Of a stretch of DNA of 64,000 nucleotides, positions 10,594-21,993 are shown piece by piece (position 1 is the first letter of the stretch; each line of letters begins with the position of its first letter). The DNA comes from Turnera subulata. Taxonomy: Eukaryota; Streptophyta; Magnoliopsida; Malpighiales; Passifloraceae. The notes under the pieces are model-generated. The model searched no databases, was not told where the DNA came from, and worked only from the letters and a program-made list of their open reading frames with translations. The stretch lies in assembly GCA_028386065.3 (NCBI GenBank), contig JAKUCV010003180.1:1-64000 (forward strand), given 5' to 3'. A program made the translations under genes and the position numbers.

Positions 10594-11402
10594 GATATAA
10601 TACCTACAAGAAACTTGTTAGTAATAAAAGCTCCTCACGTGTTCTCTCGTGTTTGGCTCTCGTGGCAATTTGATGAAACACTTGCCTTTTACCACTCTTG
10701 AAATCTCACTTTGTTTATTCTTTGGGATTAGTAAATCTTATCAAACAATTAAACAAACCTGCAACACTTCAAGAAAAAGTCAAAGATTTCCTATCAAGAA
10801 AACAGACAATTCAACTTTAGAGACAAAATTAGCTCCTGAAAGAAAAGATAGTCACACACAAGGAACAAGAAAATTGTATGTGAGGATTCTTGTAGTAATT
10901 GAACAATAAGAGACAAAGATTGCTCAATTAGAAAAGCTGAAAGAGAAAACACAACAAATAGTAGAATCAAAGAAAATTACCCAACTAGATACCCTAACAA
11001 CCCGCAGAAAGTATCCCAATCAAGCAAATTCCTACAATTCAAACAACTTTTGCCGAATTCTCCAACCAACAAAGGTAAGTCGATTTCACCTTTTTTTTTT
11101 ATCAAATTTGCTGCCCCTAAGTCGATTACACCAACAACACAATCAATTGTAACACTTTTCTTTTCTTTTCTTCCAAATCGACAAACAACAACAATTGCAA
11201 CAACTTCTTCTTTTTCTTTTTTTTTATATGTATATTATGATAGTTGAAATCGACTAGAACAATAATAAAAGAAAAACAAAATCGAATTTTTTTCTATATA
11301 TATAATTTCGGCAACACCAAAAACACAAAGAACAGAAAAACTAAATTGCAGAAAATAAAGGGATACGTAGTTGAAATTGATACCTAGGCTCCGCTACCAA
11401 GA
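10594..11402 (-). other. Leader (5' untranslated region) of gypsy A with primer-binding site
   Basis: Non-coding T-rich leader read on the minus strand. The PBS is at 11383-11399 (minus strand TGGTAGCGGAGCCTAGG), three bases from the LTR. The next bases, GTATCAAT, continue to resemble the initiator-Met tRNA 3' region (AGGTTTCGAT). The plus strand shows T-rich runs at 11088-11100 and 11210-11226. Confidence 0.8.
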
Positions 11403-12290
11403 TGAAACGGCAACACTACCAGAACAAAGCTAGATAGCACCTCCAAATCAATCAAAGTCTCCAAGATCAGCAACCAATTCAACCAAATTAGGGTTTCAGC
11501 AAATACCTCTATCACCTCAAAACAAAACAAAGTTGTTAAGCAACAATAGAGTAATAAAAGCTAGGAATCTTGAATACGCCACAAGCAAATCAATCACTTG
11601 ATAAGTAAACACAATCCCTCAAATAAACAAGAAGAAATCAATTCTACTTGCAAATAACCAAGGTAATAAAAACCTTAAACTTTATTATCAAATAGAAAGA
11701 ATAATGTGTGTTATAAAAAGAACCCTAAAGACCCTATATATAGGCACCCAAAGTCAGCCACAAGCTAACCTTTGCCGATTTGGAGTTTGTCTCCTAAATC
11801 CTTGGCCAAGTCGGCCACACACCTCCTAGTTGGATGAGGTTTGACTTTTAATCCAACAACATATTGTACTAATTAAACCCAACAAAAATAAACCCAACTA
11901 AATAACTAAAAATCCATAATTGTTCATGACCCAAATAACAATAATAACCCAAATAAAATAAAGACCCTAGCCGAAATTTATTAATTTTTTTGTATAATAA
12001 AATCGGCATTTATTTAACAAAATAAAATGGATATGTCGACATGGGGCCCACATGCTCCAGTCAACTAGGCTTCTTCTCTAATGACAGAGACACATGTTGG
12101 TTTCCTCTTGTACTCTTCTCCAAGCTTGATCATCGTGTCTTCCTGCAATTCTTGATTAATCAAAGCTTGAACAAAATGCAGCATGTGATTCTTGATCATC
12201 TTCAATCGAGCCCGTGTGATTGATCCTTGAGGCAAGCTAATGGCGCCATCTCCTTCATCAGCTCCACTTCGTGCTTGCTTGCTTGCATCA
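11403..12290 (-). repeat. 5' LTR of gypsy A
   Basis: 888 bp with plus-strand ends TGAAACGG ... GCATCA; the first motif is a mutated TGATACGG. It pairs with 3486-4359. The TSD copy AGGAG follows at 12291-12295. Confidence 0.95.
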
Positions 12291-12295
12291 AGGAG

Positions 12296-12815
12296 GCATC
12301 TATACAAATTGTTGTTATTTTGGTCTCGGGTTGCAGGATTCGTCCAGGAGGCTTCTATACAAATTGTTTCTATGTTGGTTTCTGGTCGCAGGATATGTGT
12401 AGGAAGCAGCTATACAAATTTTTCTGTTTTGTTAGTTTTTCTTTCTTGTCGATTGCGATTTGTGCTTTCTTTGTGTTAGGTGATTGTTGTGTCATAATTG
12501 CTCAATTTGCCAATAATCATTCACATACAATTCTTGTTTTGTGTGTGATCTTTCTTTTCTTTCTTGGAGTCTTATTTTGCTTCTAGTATTGTTAACTTTT
12601 CTTTCTTTTATTAGGAGTTCTTTGTTTTCCTTGGAATTACTTTGCTGATTTTATTACTTGGTTTGTTTATTTAGATCCTGAATTAGAAACTGAAGTTGAA
12701 TCAGGAGAGATAAAAGGCTGAGTGATTACATCAATTGCCAATAGAGAGTAAACACGAGTGCACTATACGTGTGAGGATTTGTTTCTGCTAACAAGTTTTT
12801 GCAGGTATTAGCATC
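12296..12815 (+). other. Leader of gypsy B, right part
   Basis: Resumes the B leader after element A. It contains two tandem-like copies of CTATACAAATTGTT with GTCGCAGGAT/GTTGCAGGAT spacers (12299-12420). It ends in TTTTTGCAGGTATTAGCATC before the gag ATG, a pattern shared with the leaders of the other families and compatible with a spliced leader. Confidence 0.7.
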
Positions 12816-14050
12816 ATGTCGAAATCTTCAAGTAGTGTTGGAGGGTAGCCGACTATTACTTCAGTGGTAGAGATGATGGAGAGACTGTTTGCTCAGAATG
12901 AACAGAATAAGAAGGAATCCCAGGAGGAGATTCGAGCAATCAATGCTAGAATTGGCTGCCAAGCTAGGGATTTCAATGCCCGACTGGATAGGCAAGAGCA
13001 AGCAGTGCAAGTGCTGTCCAACAGCATTAGAGTGGCGCCTAGGAGAGTTGGAGTAGCTGAGCAAGCGCAAGCTGCTCGACCTGTGGCACCAGCAGTCCGA
13101 GTTAGGGAAGAGCAAGAGGAGGAAATGGAAGAATTGGAAGAGGAGGTAGGAGAGGTTAATCAGCGAGCTCCTGGTGGCAGAGGAGGAGGCCTTGGTGCTT
13201 ATAGACCAAGGTTGGATCAGCCATACATCAACCGAGATGGAGGAGCACTCTGCCAGGACAATGATATGCAATCTATCAAGAAGAAGCTTCCTACATTCCA
13301 TGGTACAGGGGATCCAGAGGTTTATTTGGATTGGGTACATGACATGGAGGCTATTTTTGATTGTCACAGGTACTCTAAGGAGAAGAAAGTCAAGCTTGCT
13401 GTGGTGGAATTTAAGGATTATGCTAGATCATGGTAGAAGAAACTTGTCATCTCAAGGAGAGAAATTGGAGATCCTGAGACAGAAACTTGGGCTGAGTTGA
13501 AGAGGATCATGAAGAGGAGATTTGTTCCTGCTACATACCAGAGGGAGTTGTTGCGCAAGGTGCAAGCAATGGAATAGGGGAACAAGACAGTTGATGAGTA
13601 CTGGAAGGCTTTGGAGATGGCGACGACACAAGCTGGAGTGGTGGAAGGAGAAGATGCTACCATGACTCGTTTCTATCATTGTTTAAATACTGATATTGCT
13701 CATATTCTAGATTTGCATCATTATGCAGAATTGGATGAGATGGTTGTATTGGCAATCAAGATAGAGAAGCTGCTTAAGGTTAAGCTTGGGAAATTCTCAA
13801 GATATTCTAGTTGGAGTGCTGGAGCAAAGTACACCAAGCCAGAGATTGGAAGTTCAACTAAACCCACCTATGGAATACCAAAGTCGACACCACCTTGGAA
13901 GGGAAAAGAGGTGGCGCAATCTCCTACTTCAAAGGAATCTGTTGCACCTACTGGGAAGTTGAGAGATATCAAGTGTTTCCGGTGTTTGGGTAAGGGACAT
14001 TATGCTGCACAGTGTCCAAACAAGAAGGTTATGGTGGCTATGGATAATGA
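12816..14050 (+). pseudogene. Gypsy B gag
   Basis: ATG at 12816-12818 after the leader. In-frame TAG codons lie at 12846-12848 and 13434-13436 (SW-stop in the YARSWWKKL motif, TGG to TAG) and at the E-stop near 13576. Capsid motifs are GDPEVYLDWVHDMEAIFD, RRFVPATYQRELLRKV-like and YHCLNTDIAHILDLHHYAELDE. The zinc knuckle CFRCLGKGHYAAQC lies near 13975-14016. The N-terminal about 130 residues include a glutamate-rich coiled region (EEQEEEMEELEEEVGEV). Confidence 0.88.
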
Positions 14051-15060
14051 AGACATCTACTCTGAGGATGCAGAGGATGTTGAGGATGAGCTGAACATGC
14101 CTGATTTAGAGGATGCTGATAATGAGTCCCCTGGTTATGAAGAAGTGGCGAGGAGATTAGAAGTCACTAGAAGGTTGTTGAGTATGCAACCAAAGGAGGA
14201 AGCTGTGCAAAGAGAGAACATCTTTCACACTAGATGCTTGATTAAGGGAAAGCTGCATAGTATGATTATTGATGGTAGGAGTTTCACCAATGTGGCGAGT
14301 TCTATGCTAGTGGAGAAGATGAATTTGAAGAGTCAACCGCATCCTACACCATACAAGCTGCAATAATTGAATGACATTGATGAGGTTTTGTATGATGTTG
14401 TTCCTATGCAGGCATGCCATGTATTTTTGGGGAAGCCTTGGAAATTTGATAGAAAAGTGCTGCATAATAGGTACAAGAACACTTACACTTTCATGTGGGG
14501 AGAAAGGAAGGTGAATTTGGCATCATTATCACCTCCTGAAGTAAATGAGGATCAGGTGTATATGGAGAAGAGTATGGATGCATGGTTGAAGGAGAAGGAG
14601 GCTGCAAAAGCCACACTTAGTGAGCAAGAGAGGCAAGCTGAGGGCTTGGCAAAAGGAGAGCAAAAACTGAGTGAAAAGAGTAAGGGAGATGTTAACATTG
14701 AGAGTAAAAAAAAGAAGATTGCTGTCGACATCTCTAGAGAAAAAAAAGAGAGAAAGAGTCAAAATTTCTGTGTAAGTGTGAGGGAGATGAGGGTAGCTTG
14801 TGAGAACAATTGAGAGTTATTGTTGCTTTATTGTAAGCAAACTTTATTTTCTGACACTGACCTCAACCCCAATTTGCCTAGTTGTGTTGTTTCTATTTTG
14901 CAGGCTTATCATGATGTGCTTCCTGAGGAGTTGCATAAGGAATTGCCACCTATTAGGGGTATACAGCATCAAATCGATTTCATGCCTCGGGTGCAAATTC
15001 CAAATCGTCCTGCTTATAGAGCCAATCCTGAGGAGACAAAGGAGTTACAAAGGCAAGTGG
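14051..15060 (+). pseudogene. Gypsy B protease region
   Basis: Contains ENIFHTRCLIKGKLHSMIIDG, where the active site reads D-G-R instead of D-S-G. A TAA after PYKLQ (14364-14366) is followed by a deletion that removes about 20 residues before YDVVPMQACHVFLGKPW. A lysine/glutamate-rich linker follows, then a TGA near 14811-14813 and ELPPIRGIQHQIDFMPR leading into RT. Confidence 0.85.
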
Positions 15061-16050
15061 ATGATTTATAGAAAAAGGGACACAACAGGGAGAGCTTGAG
15101 TCCTTGTGTAGTGCCGGTCATTCTAGTTCCAAAGAAGGATGGAACATGGCGCATGTGTGTTGATTGTAGAGCAGTCAACAAGATTACGGTAAAGTATCGC
15201 CATCCCATACCTAGATTGGATGATATGCTAGATGAATTGCATAATTCATGTTTATTTTCCAAGATTGATCTTATGAGTGGTTACCACTAGATTAGAATGA
15301 AAATTGGTGATGAGTGGAAAACTGATTTTAAAATGAAACATGGTTTATATGATTGGTTATGCCTTTTGGTTTAACTAATGCTCATAGTACTTTCATGTGA
15401 TTGATGAATCATGTTTTGAGATCTTTTATTGGAAAATTTGTGGTGGTTTACTTTGATGATATCTTGATTTATAGCAAGAATGTTGATGATCATGCTGAGC
15501 ATCTTAGGTTAGTTTTGGATGCCCTGAGGTCTGTGAAATTATTTGCTAAGATATCGAAGTGTTCTTTTTGCTTGGATCATGTTATCTTTCTTGGTTATAT
15601 TGTGAGTGCCAGAGGCATTAAGGTTGACCAGGAAAAAGTAAAAGACATTAAGGAGTGGCCGACTCCTACAACAGTAAGTGAAGTAAGATCTTTTCATGGA
15701 CTTTCTAGTTTCTATAGGAGGCTTGTGAAGGATTTTAGTACTGTTGCTGCACCTCTTAATGAGATTGTTAAAAAAGATGTTGGATTTAAGTGGGGGAAGA
15801 AACAAATTTCGGCTTTCAATGAGTTAAAAGATAGACTTTGTTCTGCTCCAAGATTGAGAATGTCTGATTTCGATTATACTTTTGAGATTGAATGTGATGC
15901 TTCTGGAGTAGGTATTGGTGCTGTTTTACTGCAGGAAAAGCGGCCTATTGCCTATTTTAGTGAGAAATTCAAGGGGGCACAACTCAATTACTCAACTTAT
16001 GACAAGGAGTTGTATGCCTTGGTGAGGGCATTGCAAACTTGGTAGCATTA
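15061..16050 (+). pseudogene. Gypsy B reverse transcriptase and RNase H
   Basis: RT motifs are [32 protein letters not shown] (first catalytic Asp kept) and [13 protein letters not shown]. Damage includes a TAG replacing Q after SGYH (15288-15290), a frameshift at about 15360 before MPFGL, and a TGA in STFM-stop-LMNH. The RNase H core [19 protein letters not shown] and [23 protein letters not shown] are intact in frame to a TAG at 16043-16045 (ALQTW-stop). Confidence 0.88.
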
Positions 16051-17698
16051 TCTCTGGCCAAAGGAGTTTGTGATCCATACGGATCATGAGAGCTTAAAGT
16101 ACTTAAAGGGCCAAGGTAAGCTAGGTAAGCGCCATGCTAAATGGGTGGAATTTATTGAGACTTTCCCTTATGTTGTTAAATACAAGCAAGGAAAAGAGAA
16201 TTACATAGCTGATGCTTTGTCTATGAGGTATTCTTTGATTACATCTCTTACATGTAAATTGGTTGGATTTGAGCATATTAAAGAGTTGTATTCTGCTGAT
16301 GCCGATTTTGCTATGGTATTTGATGCTTGTGAACATGCTGCATTTTATAGATTTTATCGCCAAGAGGGTTACTTGATGCGTGATAATAACTTGTGTGTGC
16401 CTGTATGTTCTATGCATGAGTTGCTTGTTAGGGAAGCTCATGATGGTGGCTTGATGGGACACTTTGGTATTGCTAAAACTTTAGACATCATGCATGAGCA
16501 TTTTTATTGGCCTAGAGTAAGGTGCAGGCTGTGGAAAAAGTTTGTGCAGGTTGTGTACCATGTCGACAAGCCAAGAGTAAGTTGCAACCCCATGGGTTAT
16601 ACACTCCTTTACCTGTTCCTGATTGTCCTTGGACTGATATATCTATGGATTTTATTATTGGATTGCCTAGGACTAGGAAAGGTAAAGATAGCATCTTTGT
16701 TGTTGTGGACAAGTTTAGTAAGAAGTCATATTTTATTGCTTGTCACAAAACTGATGATGCTGTCAATGTTGTTGATTTGTTCTTTAGGGATGTAGTTAGA
16801 CTACATGGCATTCCTAGGACAATCATATCTGATAGAGATATAAAGTTTATGTCTCACTTTTGGCGTGTACTTTGGAGTAAATTAGGGACCAAGTTGTTAT
16901 TTTCTACTACTTGTCACCCTCAAATTGATGGCCAAACTAAAGTTGTGAACAAGACTTTAGCTACTCTGCTGTGGGCTGTGGTTGGTAAGAATCTAAAATC
17001 ATGGGAAGAATGGTTGCCTATGGTCAATTTTGCTTATAATAGGAGCATTCATTCTTCTACTAGATTCTCATCCTTTGAAATTGTTTATGGTTTTAATCCA
17101 CTAACTCCTTTGGATTTGATGCCTATTCCTTTGAAAGATGTTGTAAATGTAGATGGGCAACAAAGAGCAAAGTTGGTTAAAACCATACATGAGAAAGCAA
17201 GGCATCATATAGAGGCCAAGAATGCTAAAGTGGCGCAAAGGGCCAATAGAGGGCGCAAAGTCATTCACTTTGAGCCTGGAGATTGGGTTTGGGTGCACTT
17301 TAGGAGGGAGAGATTCCCCCATGCAAAGGAAATCCAAGTTGGATGCAAGAGGGGAACCTTTTCAAGTCTTGGAATGCATTAGTGACAATGCTTACAAGAT
17401 TGATCTGCCTGGTGAGTATGGTGTAAGTGCTACATTCAATAGATCTGATCTTTCTCCTTTTGACATTGCAAGTTCAGATTCGAGGATGAATCCTTTTGAG
17501 GAGGGAGGGAATGATACACTCAAGCAGGCTTCAAGCACCAATGGAGGTGATGTTGGTGCCATGGTGCTTCTACAAGGTCTAGTCACAAGAGCTAGGTCAA
17601 GGATGATCAAGAATTAGCTCTTACAATATGTCCAATCTATGATGAATTAAGAGTTGCAAGAAGATGCCATGATCAAGCTTGGAGAAGAGCTGAAATAG
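16051..17698 (+). pseudogene. Gypsy B integrase with LTR-encoded pol tail
   Basis: Order seen: [19 protein letters not shown]; a frameshift near 16520; [86 protein letters not shown]. Another frameshift at about 17330 leads to DSRMNPFEEGGND at the polypurine tract. The frame crosses into the 3' LTR (from 17512) with GLVTRARSRMIKN, then two stops, and the ancestral terminator TAG at 17696-17698. It matches element A in domain order. Confidence 0.88.
17498..17511 (+). promoter_or_regulatory. Polypurine tract of gypsy B
   Basis: GAGGAGGGAGGGAA directly precedes the TGATACAC start of the 3' LTR. It is identical to the tract of element A. Confidence 0.85.
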
Positions 17699-18482
17699 AA
17701 GCCCATCAATTTGCTGTCAATTAAGGAGTAATTGACTCAATAGTGGTGTGGGGCCCAGTCGACATCAGCCATGCTTCACTGGCCATGTAGACATATCTAG
17801 TTTCTTTTATTTAATTGAGTTGTCGATTTTTATATAATAAATAATATAATTTTCGACATGTCCTTTTATTTTTTATTATGTTGGGTCAAGTCCATTATCA
17901 ATTAGGTTGATTAATATGAGCTTAAGTTATTTGAGGTTTTATTGTAAAGGATTTAATCAGTGTCCAAGTCATGTAGGCTCAATTAAAAATCCTAGTCCAT
18001 CTAGTAATGTTAAGGCGGCAACATTAGGGTTAGAAGTCAAAACTTGTTTTGCTTTGGACTTAGTCTTGCCGACCTAGGGGTTAAAGTTAGGGTATTTAAG
18101 CTTTCTTTTTATGCTTATTTCGATTAGACAAGACTATTGATAATAAAAGTTTCTCTTTGAGACTTCTTCAAGTTTGAGTGATTCAAACAACCCTTGAGTG
18201 CTGATTTTCTTGGTTTATATTAGGGATTTAGATTTACTTATCAGTTTTATTTAATCTATGGCGTGATTCTACTTCCTTGGTGTTGATTTATGTTTCCTTG
18301 CTGATTAGGGTTACAAGTGTTGGCGCCATCTTGTGTGATTAAAGCTTTATTGTTTCTTTTCTTGCTGATTGGAGGAGGAATAAGGGGATGGAGATTGCAT
18401 TAGTTTGATTGAGATTGAAGGTCGAGACCACAATCTGATCTGTGGGAATTCTAGTGTTGATTCTAGGATTTCTGCCGTATCA
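17512..18482 (+). repeat. 3' LTR of gypsy B
   Basis: 971 bp, TGATACACTCAAGC ... TGCCGTATCA. It is uninterrupted and so shows the empty target sites of the solo LTR found in the 5' copy. The U3 end carries the decayed pol tail. GTTGG follows as the TSD. Confidence 0.95.
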
Positions 18483-18487
18483 GTTGG

Positions 18488-19142
18488 CAGAACTAGAAAT
18501 TGAACTAGATTGTTGTTCTTGACATCAATACAATCCCTAAATTTGCTTATTATAATTCCATGCCTATTTTATCTTTTAATGTTGTTTGTGTTTTGTACTT
18601 AGAATGTTCCGAACAATTGTGTTTTCTTTCAATTAGTTTAATATAACTATATTTATGTTTCTTTGGGACAAAAATAATTTAAGAAGCCCAAACCTAAGGA
18701 TGAAGTCCAAAATCTAAGGCTAGAAGGCCTACTTTGTCTCCCATCAAAATTCTAGTGGGCTAATGACGACATGATATATAATAAAATACACCTTCTAAAA
18801 ATATCCTTAAAACACGTCCATAAACATATTTTGGCTTAGGCATCTGAGGCCTAATTCATTTATTCATTATCTTCCCCATTGTAGTTCAAACTTTTCTAAT
18901 AAAATTGAGCCCAAATTTCTTGAGTTATATTAATAATATACACCAAAATATCAATGTGAACAATAGATCACTTTTCTCTCCTTCACGTGTCTCAAGCCTT
19001 AACTGAATTAAACAACATTTATATATTATGCTATACTTTTAAAAAGATACATATATAAGGGTGACATTGAATATATCACAAAGATCACATTTTTTCTATC
19101 CCTTGATTTTTTCTAAAATAAAATTTAAAAATAGAAAATCTG
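18488..19142. other. AT-rich intergenic DNA, nothing recognised
   Basis: No open frame with family motifs, no terminal repeats and no RNA gene that I can support. A stretch at 18680-18740 is rich in AAGCCCAAACCTAAGG-like text, as in many degraded plant retroelement leaders. Confidence 0.4.
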
Positions 19143-20131
19143 TGTTGGCCTAAACATGAGCTAACTATTCTCTCAATCTTAATTAGTGAACTAACTATAT
19201 TTATTGATGATTTATAATTAATTTTGATGATTAACAAAATATTTGGATAAATGCTTTAGATACATTGTGTTGGTTTCAAGGAACCATAAGGATATGCAGG
19301 ACGAATGGTTTCGAAGAAACCACACGAACACGAGCTGTCATTATCACCTTTTTCTGCAACTTGCAAGTGGTCCTTCCATGCATTAAAACTCAACTCTCAA
19401 CGGCTTGGAGCGGAGAACAAGTAAGAGAAAAGGCTCACAAAAGTTAGAGGAACGTTCTCTCTCAACTCCACTTCACTTGATGAAGGTGGTCCAAACTTTC
19501 CTTATATGGTAATACTTTGCAACCAAGGAGTTGAAAAAGCTGATATGCTCCCAATCCTAACAATAAGTGAACTGAAGTCAACTTTAGGATTCAAGAGCCA
19601 TTGGAAGATTGTGCCTACAAAACTCAGAGTTATAAAAGATGTTTCAAAACACCTCTGATGATATCCTAGCCATTTGAGAAAATCTGAGTTTGAAATTTGA
19701 TCTTACACTTGTAGTTTCTAATCTTGCTTCATTATTGTAATCCAATCCATTGAAAGGCTAGTTGTAAGCAAGACTTGGTTTAATTTTACTGGGAACTCAA
19801 GTCTAGGATTAGATTTGAAGATAGGTTAGATCTTAGCTTATGAAAAGCTAGTGAATTGTAAAGGTTAAAATTGAACCAGCAAAAAACTTAACGATAGTGA
19901 GTGCTTGAAATCCTAAAAGAAGGTCCTTTAGGTAGTGGAGGTACCTGGGAGGGGGAACCACTCTAAAATTGCTTGTGTTTACTTATCTTCCCTACCTTAC
20001 TTCTGTTATTAGTTCGAATCTCATTACTGCAGTCCAACGCGTGGTTTCACAGAAACCATACTAGTTCTGAAATCGAATAAAAAATTTAAGCCTAATTCAC
20101 CCCTCCCCTTTTCGGCATATTTGGGCCTACA
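19143..20131 (+). repeat. Solo LTR, copia type (SIRE/Maximus-like)
   Basis: 989 bp starting TGTTGGCCTAAAC and ending TTTGGGCCTACA, so the termini are imperfect inverted repeats (TGTTGGCC / GGCCTACA). The flanks ATCTG (19138-19142) and GTCTG (20132-20136) are a TSD with one mismatch. The end 'AATTCACCCCTCCCC...' is characteristic of SIRE-type copia LTRs in my knowledge. No PBS or internal region follows. Confidence 0.8.
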
Positions 20132-20231
20132 GTCTGATTAAATGCATCAATAATGTTGTACTGGTAAGTAACCCTCGCATTGTTTCGGGCCGTCAAAATT
20201 GTCAAAATTTTCAATTGCTGTATTAAATTTA

Positions 20232-20525
20232 GGCAAAAGTACCCTTATAGGACCTCAGTTAACCAAAAAAACTCAATTTGGATATCGAGTTACAAAAAAG
20301 TCAATTTTCCCTCCTAGCTACGACATTTCATCCAATTTGGGTACTCAATTATCCCAATTTCATTCAAATCACCCAAAGTCAAAATTGGGGTACTGTTTGA
20401 GCCAATTGACATATGCCCGTTGTTGATGTGGACTGTCCACGTGGCGATGCGCGCCCGGTTGGCACCCTTAGGTGAGGTAGTCCTATCGTAAGTTAGCACG
20501 TGGCATGTGGGTCTACCCAAATTTA
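20232..20525 (+). repeat. Left TIR of the Pack-MULE
   Basis: Inverted partner of 29468-29763. It includes matching blocks such as AGTTACAAAAAAGTCAATTT, ACTGTCCACGTGGCGATGCG and AGGTAGTCCTATCGTAAGT. Confidence 0.9.
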
Positions 20526-21087
20526 CAAAATTAATTTAACTAAAAATATTATTTATATACCATATTTTTAAAAATATATATAAAAAATTATTTTTAAAAA
20601 TGGTGCTCAGCTGATGAAAGTTTATCATGCGTGATTATATATAAGAATAAGAATTCATATAAAAAAATATAAGAATAAGAATAAGTGTATCTTAAATAGA
20701 AAAGCTCAGAACAATTGTCTTTTGGTCTAATTAAAAGATCATTTTCCTTGGACCAATTTAATCCCATCTCCGAAACAAAAAAAAAAAGCCCAAATCTTCC
20801 AGAAAAAAAAAAAACCAAACAATTGAAAAACAGGAAAAAGAAAAACAATCAGAAAACGAAAAAAAAAACATAACAAAGCTGCAAAATGGGCGGCCATGGC
20901 ACCACCACTGCCGCATCACCAAGCCCGGCACCATCAAGGTCGTCGCTGGGGTTTTCAACATAGGGATGCATGCGGTGCAGCCGTTTCCCGTGTCTCCACT
21001 GACGACAACGACAAGAAACAGTTGCCGCCTCCCTTGCAATCAGATGAATCGCGGCGGCTTTGGAGGGTCGAGGACGAAATCAAGCTC
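20526..21087. other. Pack-MULE interior, left part, with possible captured sequence
   Basis: AT-rich to about 20880, with A runs at 20779-20788 and 20803-20813. It is then G/C-rich up to the insertion point of gypsy D. On the minus strand 20880-21087 continues the sequence found at 28354-28439, downstream of the steroid-binding gene copy. I recognise no protein in it. It may be the gene's 3' flank or a second captured fragment. Confidence 0.5.
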
Positions 21088-21993
21088 TGATACTAGAACA
21101 CACCTTCGTATCTAAGATTGTCCCAATCACAAATCACCACCAATCGTACACACTTTATGCACCGTTGTTCTTCACCTCCTAACAATCCGTGCTAGGCAAC
21201 AGAAGGACGCGATAGCCCCTCCACCGCCTAATCTCTCGATGCTAGACAACAAAGAAACAAAGCACAAAGGAATATGAATCACAATAGCTAATATCACTAC
21301 CTGCAATTGTTAACAAATCCCTAAAATAAAAATAAGCAAAGAGACTCCTCTCTTGATGTGAGATTATTCAAGTCTTTTTGAACTTTTTATTTCTCAAATA
21401 ATCTGTTTAACAATGAACCCTAAAGACTCTATTTATAGGAGATCACAACAACCCAAGGTCGGCCACCTCCTCACACAAGTCGGCCACCTCCTCAAAACTT
21501 AACCCTAGTTGCCGCCTCTCCTATTACTAGATGGACTAGGATTTTAATTGAGCCCACATAACTTGGACACTAATTAAAAACCTTACAATTAAAAACCAAA
21601 TAACTAAAGCCCACATTAATCAACTAATTAATAATGGACTTGACCCGACAAAATAAAATAAATAAAACCCATGCCAAAATTATAAAAACATTTAATTATA
21701 AAAATTCGGCAAACCCTAATAAGAAAACTACTGATATGTCAACATGGCCCAATGAGGTCGACTGTCTCTAGGCCTCTTCTATTCCTTCCCACAGAGTAAT
21801 GCACGTGGGTTTCTTCATAAGCTCTTCTCCCATCTTGACTACTCGATCTTCTTGCAACTCGAGATTGAGTAATGCTTGAACTTGTCTTTGCAATTGATCT
21901 TTATTCTTCTTGGATCGAGCCCGTGTAATTGGACCCGTGGGCAACACCAACTAGCCAGCTGTTCCTTAAGTGTCCGCATCCATGTCCGCATCA
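21088..21993 (-). repeat. 3' LTR of gypsy D
   Basis: 906 bp with plus-strand ends TGATACTAGAACAC ... GTCCGCATCA, next to the pyrimidine-rich complement of the polypurine tract (TTCCCCCCC). The pol tail reads GPITRARSK and LQRQVQALLNLELQED inside it and ends at 21768. In this copy stops precede the tail. Confidence 0.93.

Larger units (their letters stand above)
3486..12290 (-). mobile_element. Ty3/gypsy LTR retrotransposon A, full length, inactive, split by a MULE
   Basis: Complete minus-strand element flanked by the 5-bp TSD AGGAG (3481-3485 and 12291-12295), inserted in the leader of B. The 5' LTR is on the right (11403-12290) and the 3' LTR on the left (3486-4359), with a PBS at 11383-11399 and a polypurine tract at 4360-4373. 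A single gag-pol frame runs from 10593 to 4134. It is broken only by six nonsense codons, one in-frame deletion in RT and the MULE at 5052-6636; removing the MULE plus one TSD copy (1594 bp) restores the frame. The LTRs differ at a few percent of sites by eye. Confidence 0.95.
1106..18482 (+). mobile_element. Ty3/gypsy LTR retrotransposon B, full length but decayed and carrying nested insertions
   Basis: Plus-strand element with LTRs at 1106-3051 (interrupted) and 17512-18482. Once the solo LTR is removed the 5' LTR is 971 bp, exactly the length of the 3' LTR. The flanks CTTGG (1101-1105) and GTTGG (18483-18487) are a TSD with one mismatch. Gag, protease, RT, RNase H and integrase follow in the order of Ty3/gypsy. 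The element's own sequence is about 7.6 kb; the rest is a solo LTR (1981-2955 with its TSD copy) and element A (3486-12295 with its TSD copy). Coding sequence contains many stops and frameshifts, so B is dead. It must predate A and the solo LTR, which interrupt it. Confidence 0.93.

Noticed and set aside
12227..12586. 119-codon and 79-codon plus-strand frames across 12290
   Set aside because: They cross the junction between the 5' LTR of A (opposite strand) and the B leader; hydrophobic, low-complexity, no family.
20896..21090. 64-codon plus-strand frame with D/K/Q-rich text
   Set aside because: It lies in captured Pack-MULE sequence, antisense to the captured gene direction, has no family motif and runs into the LTR of gypsy D.
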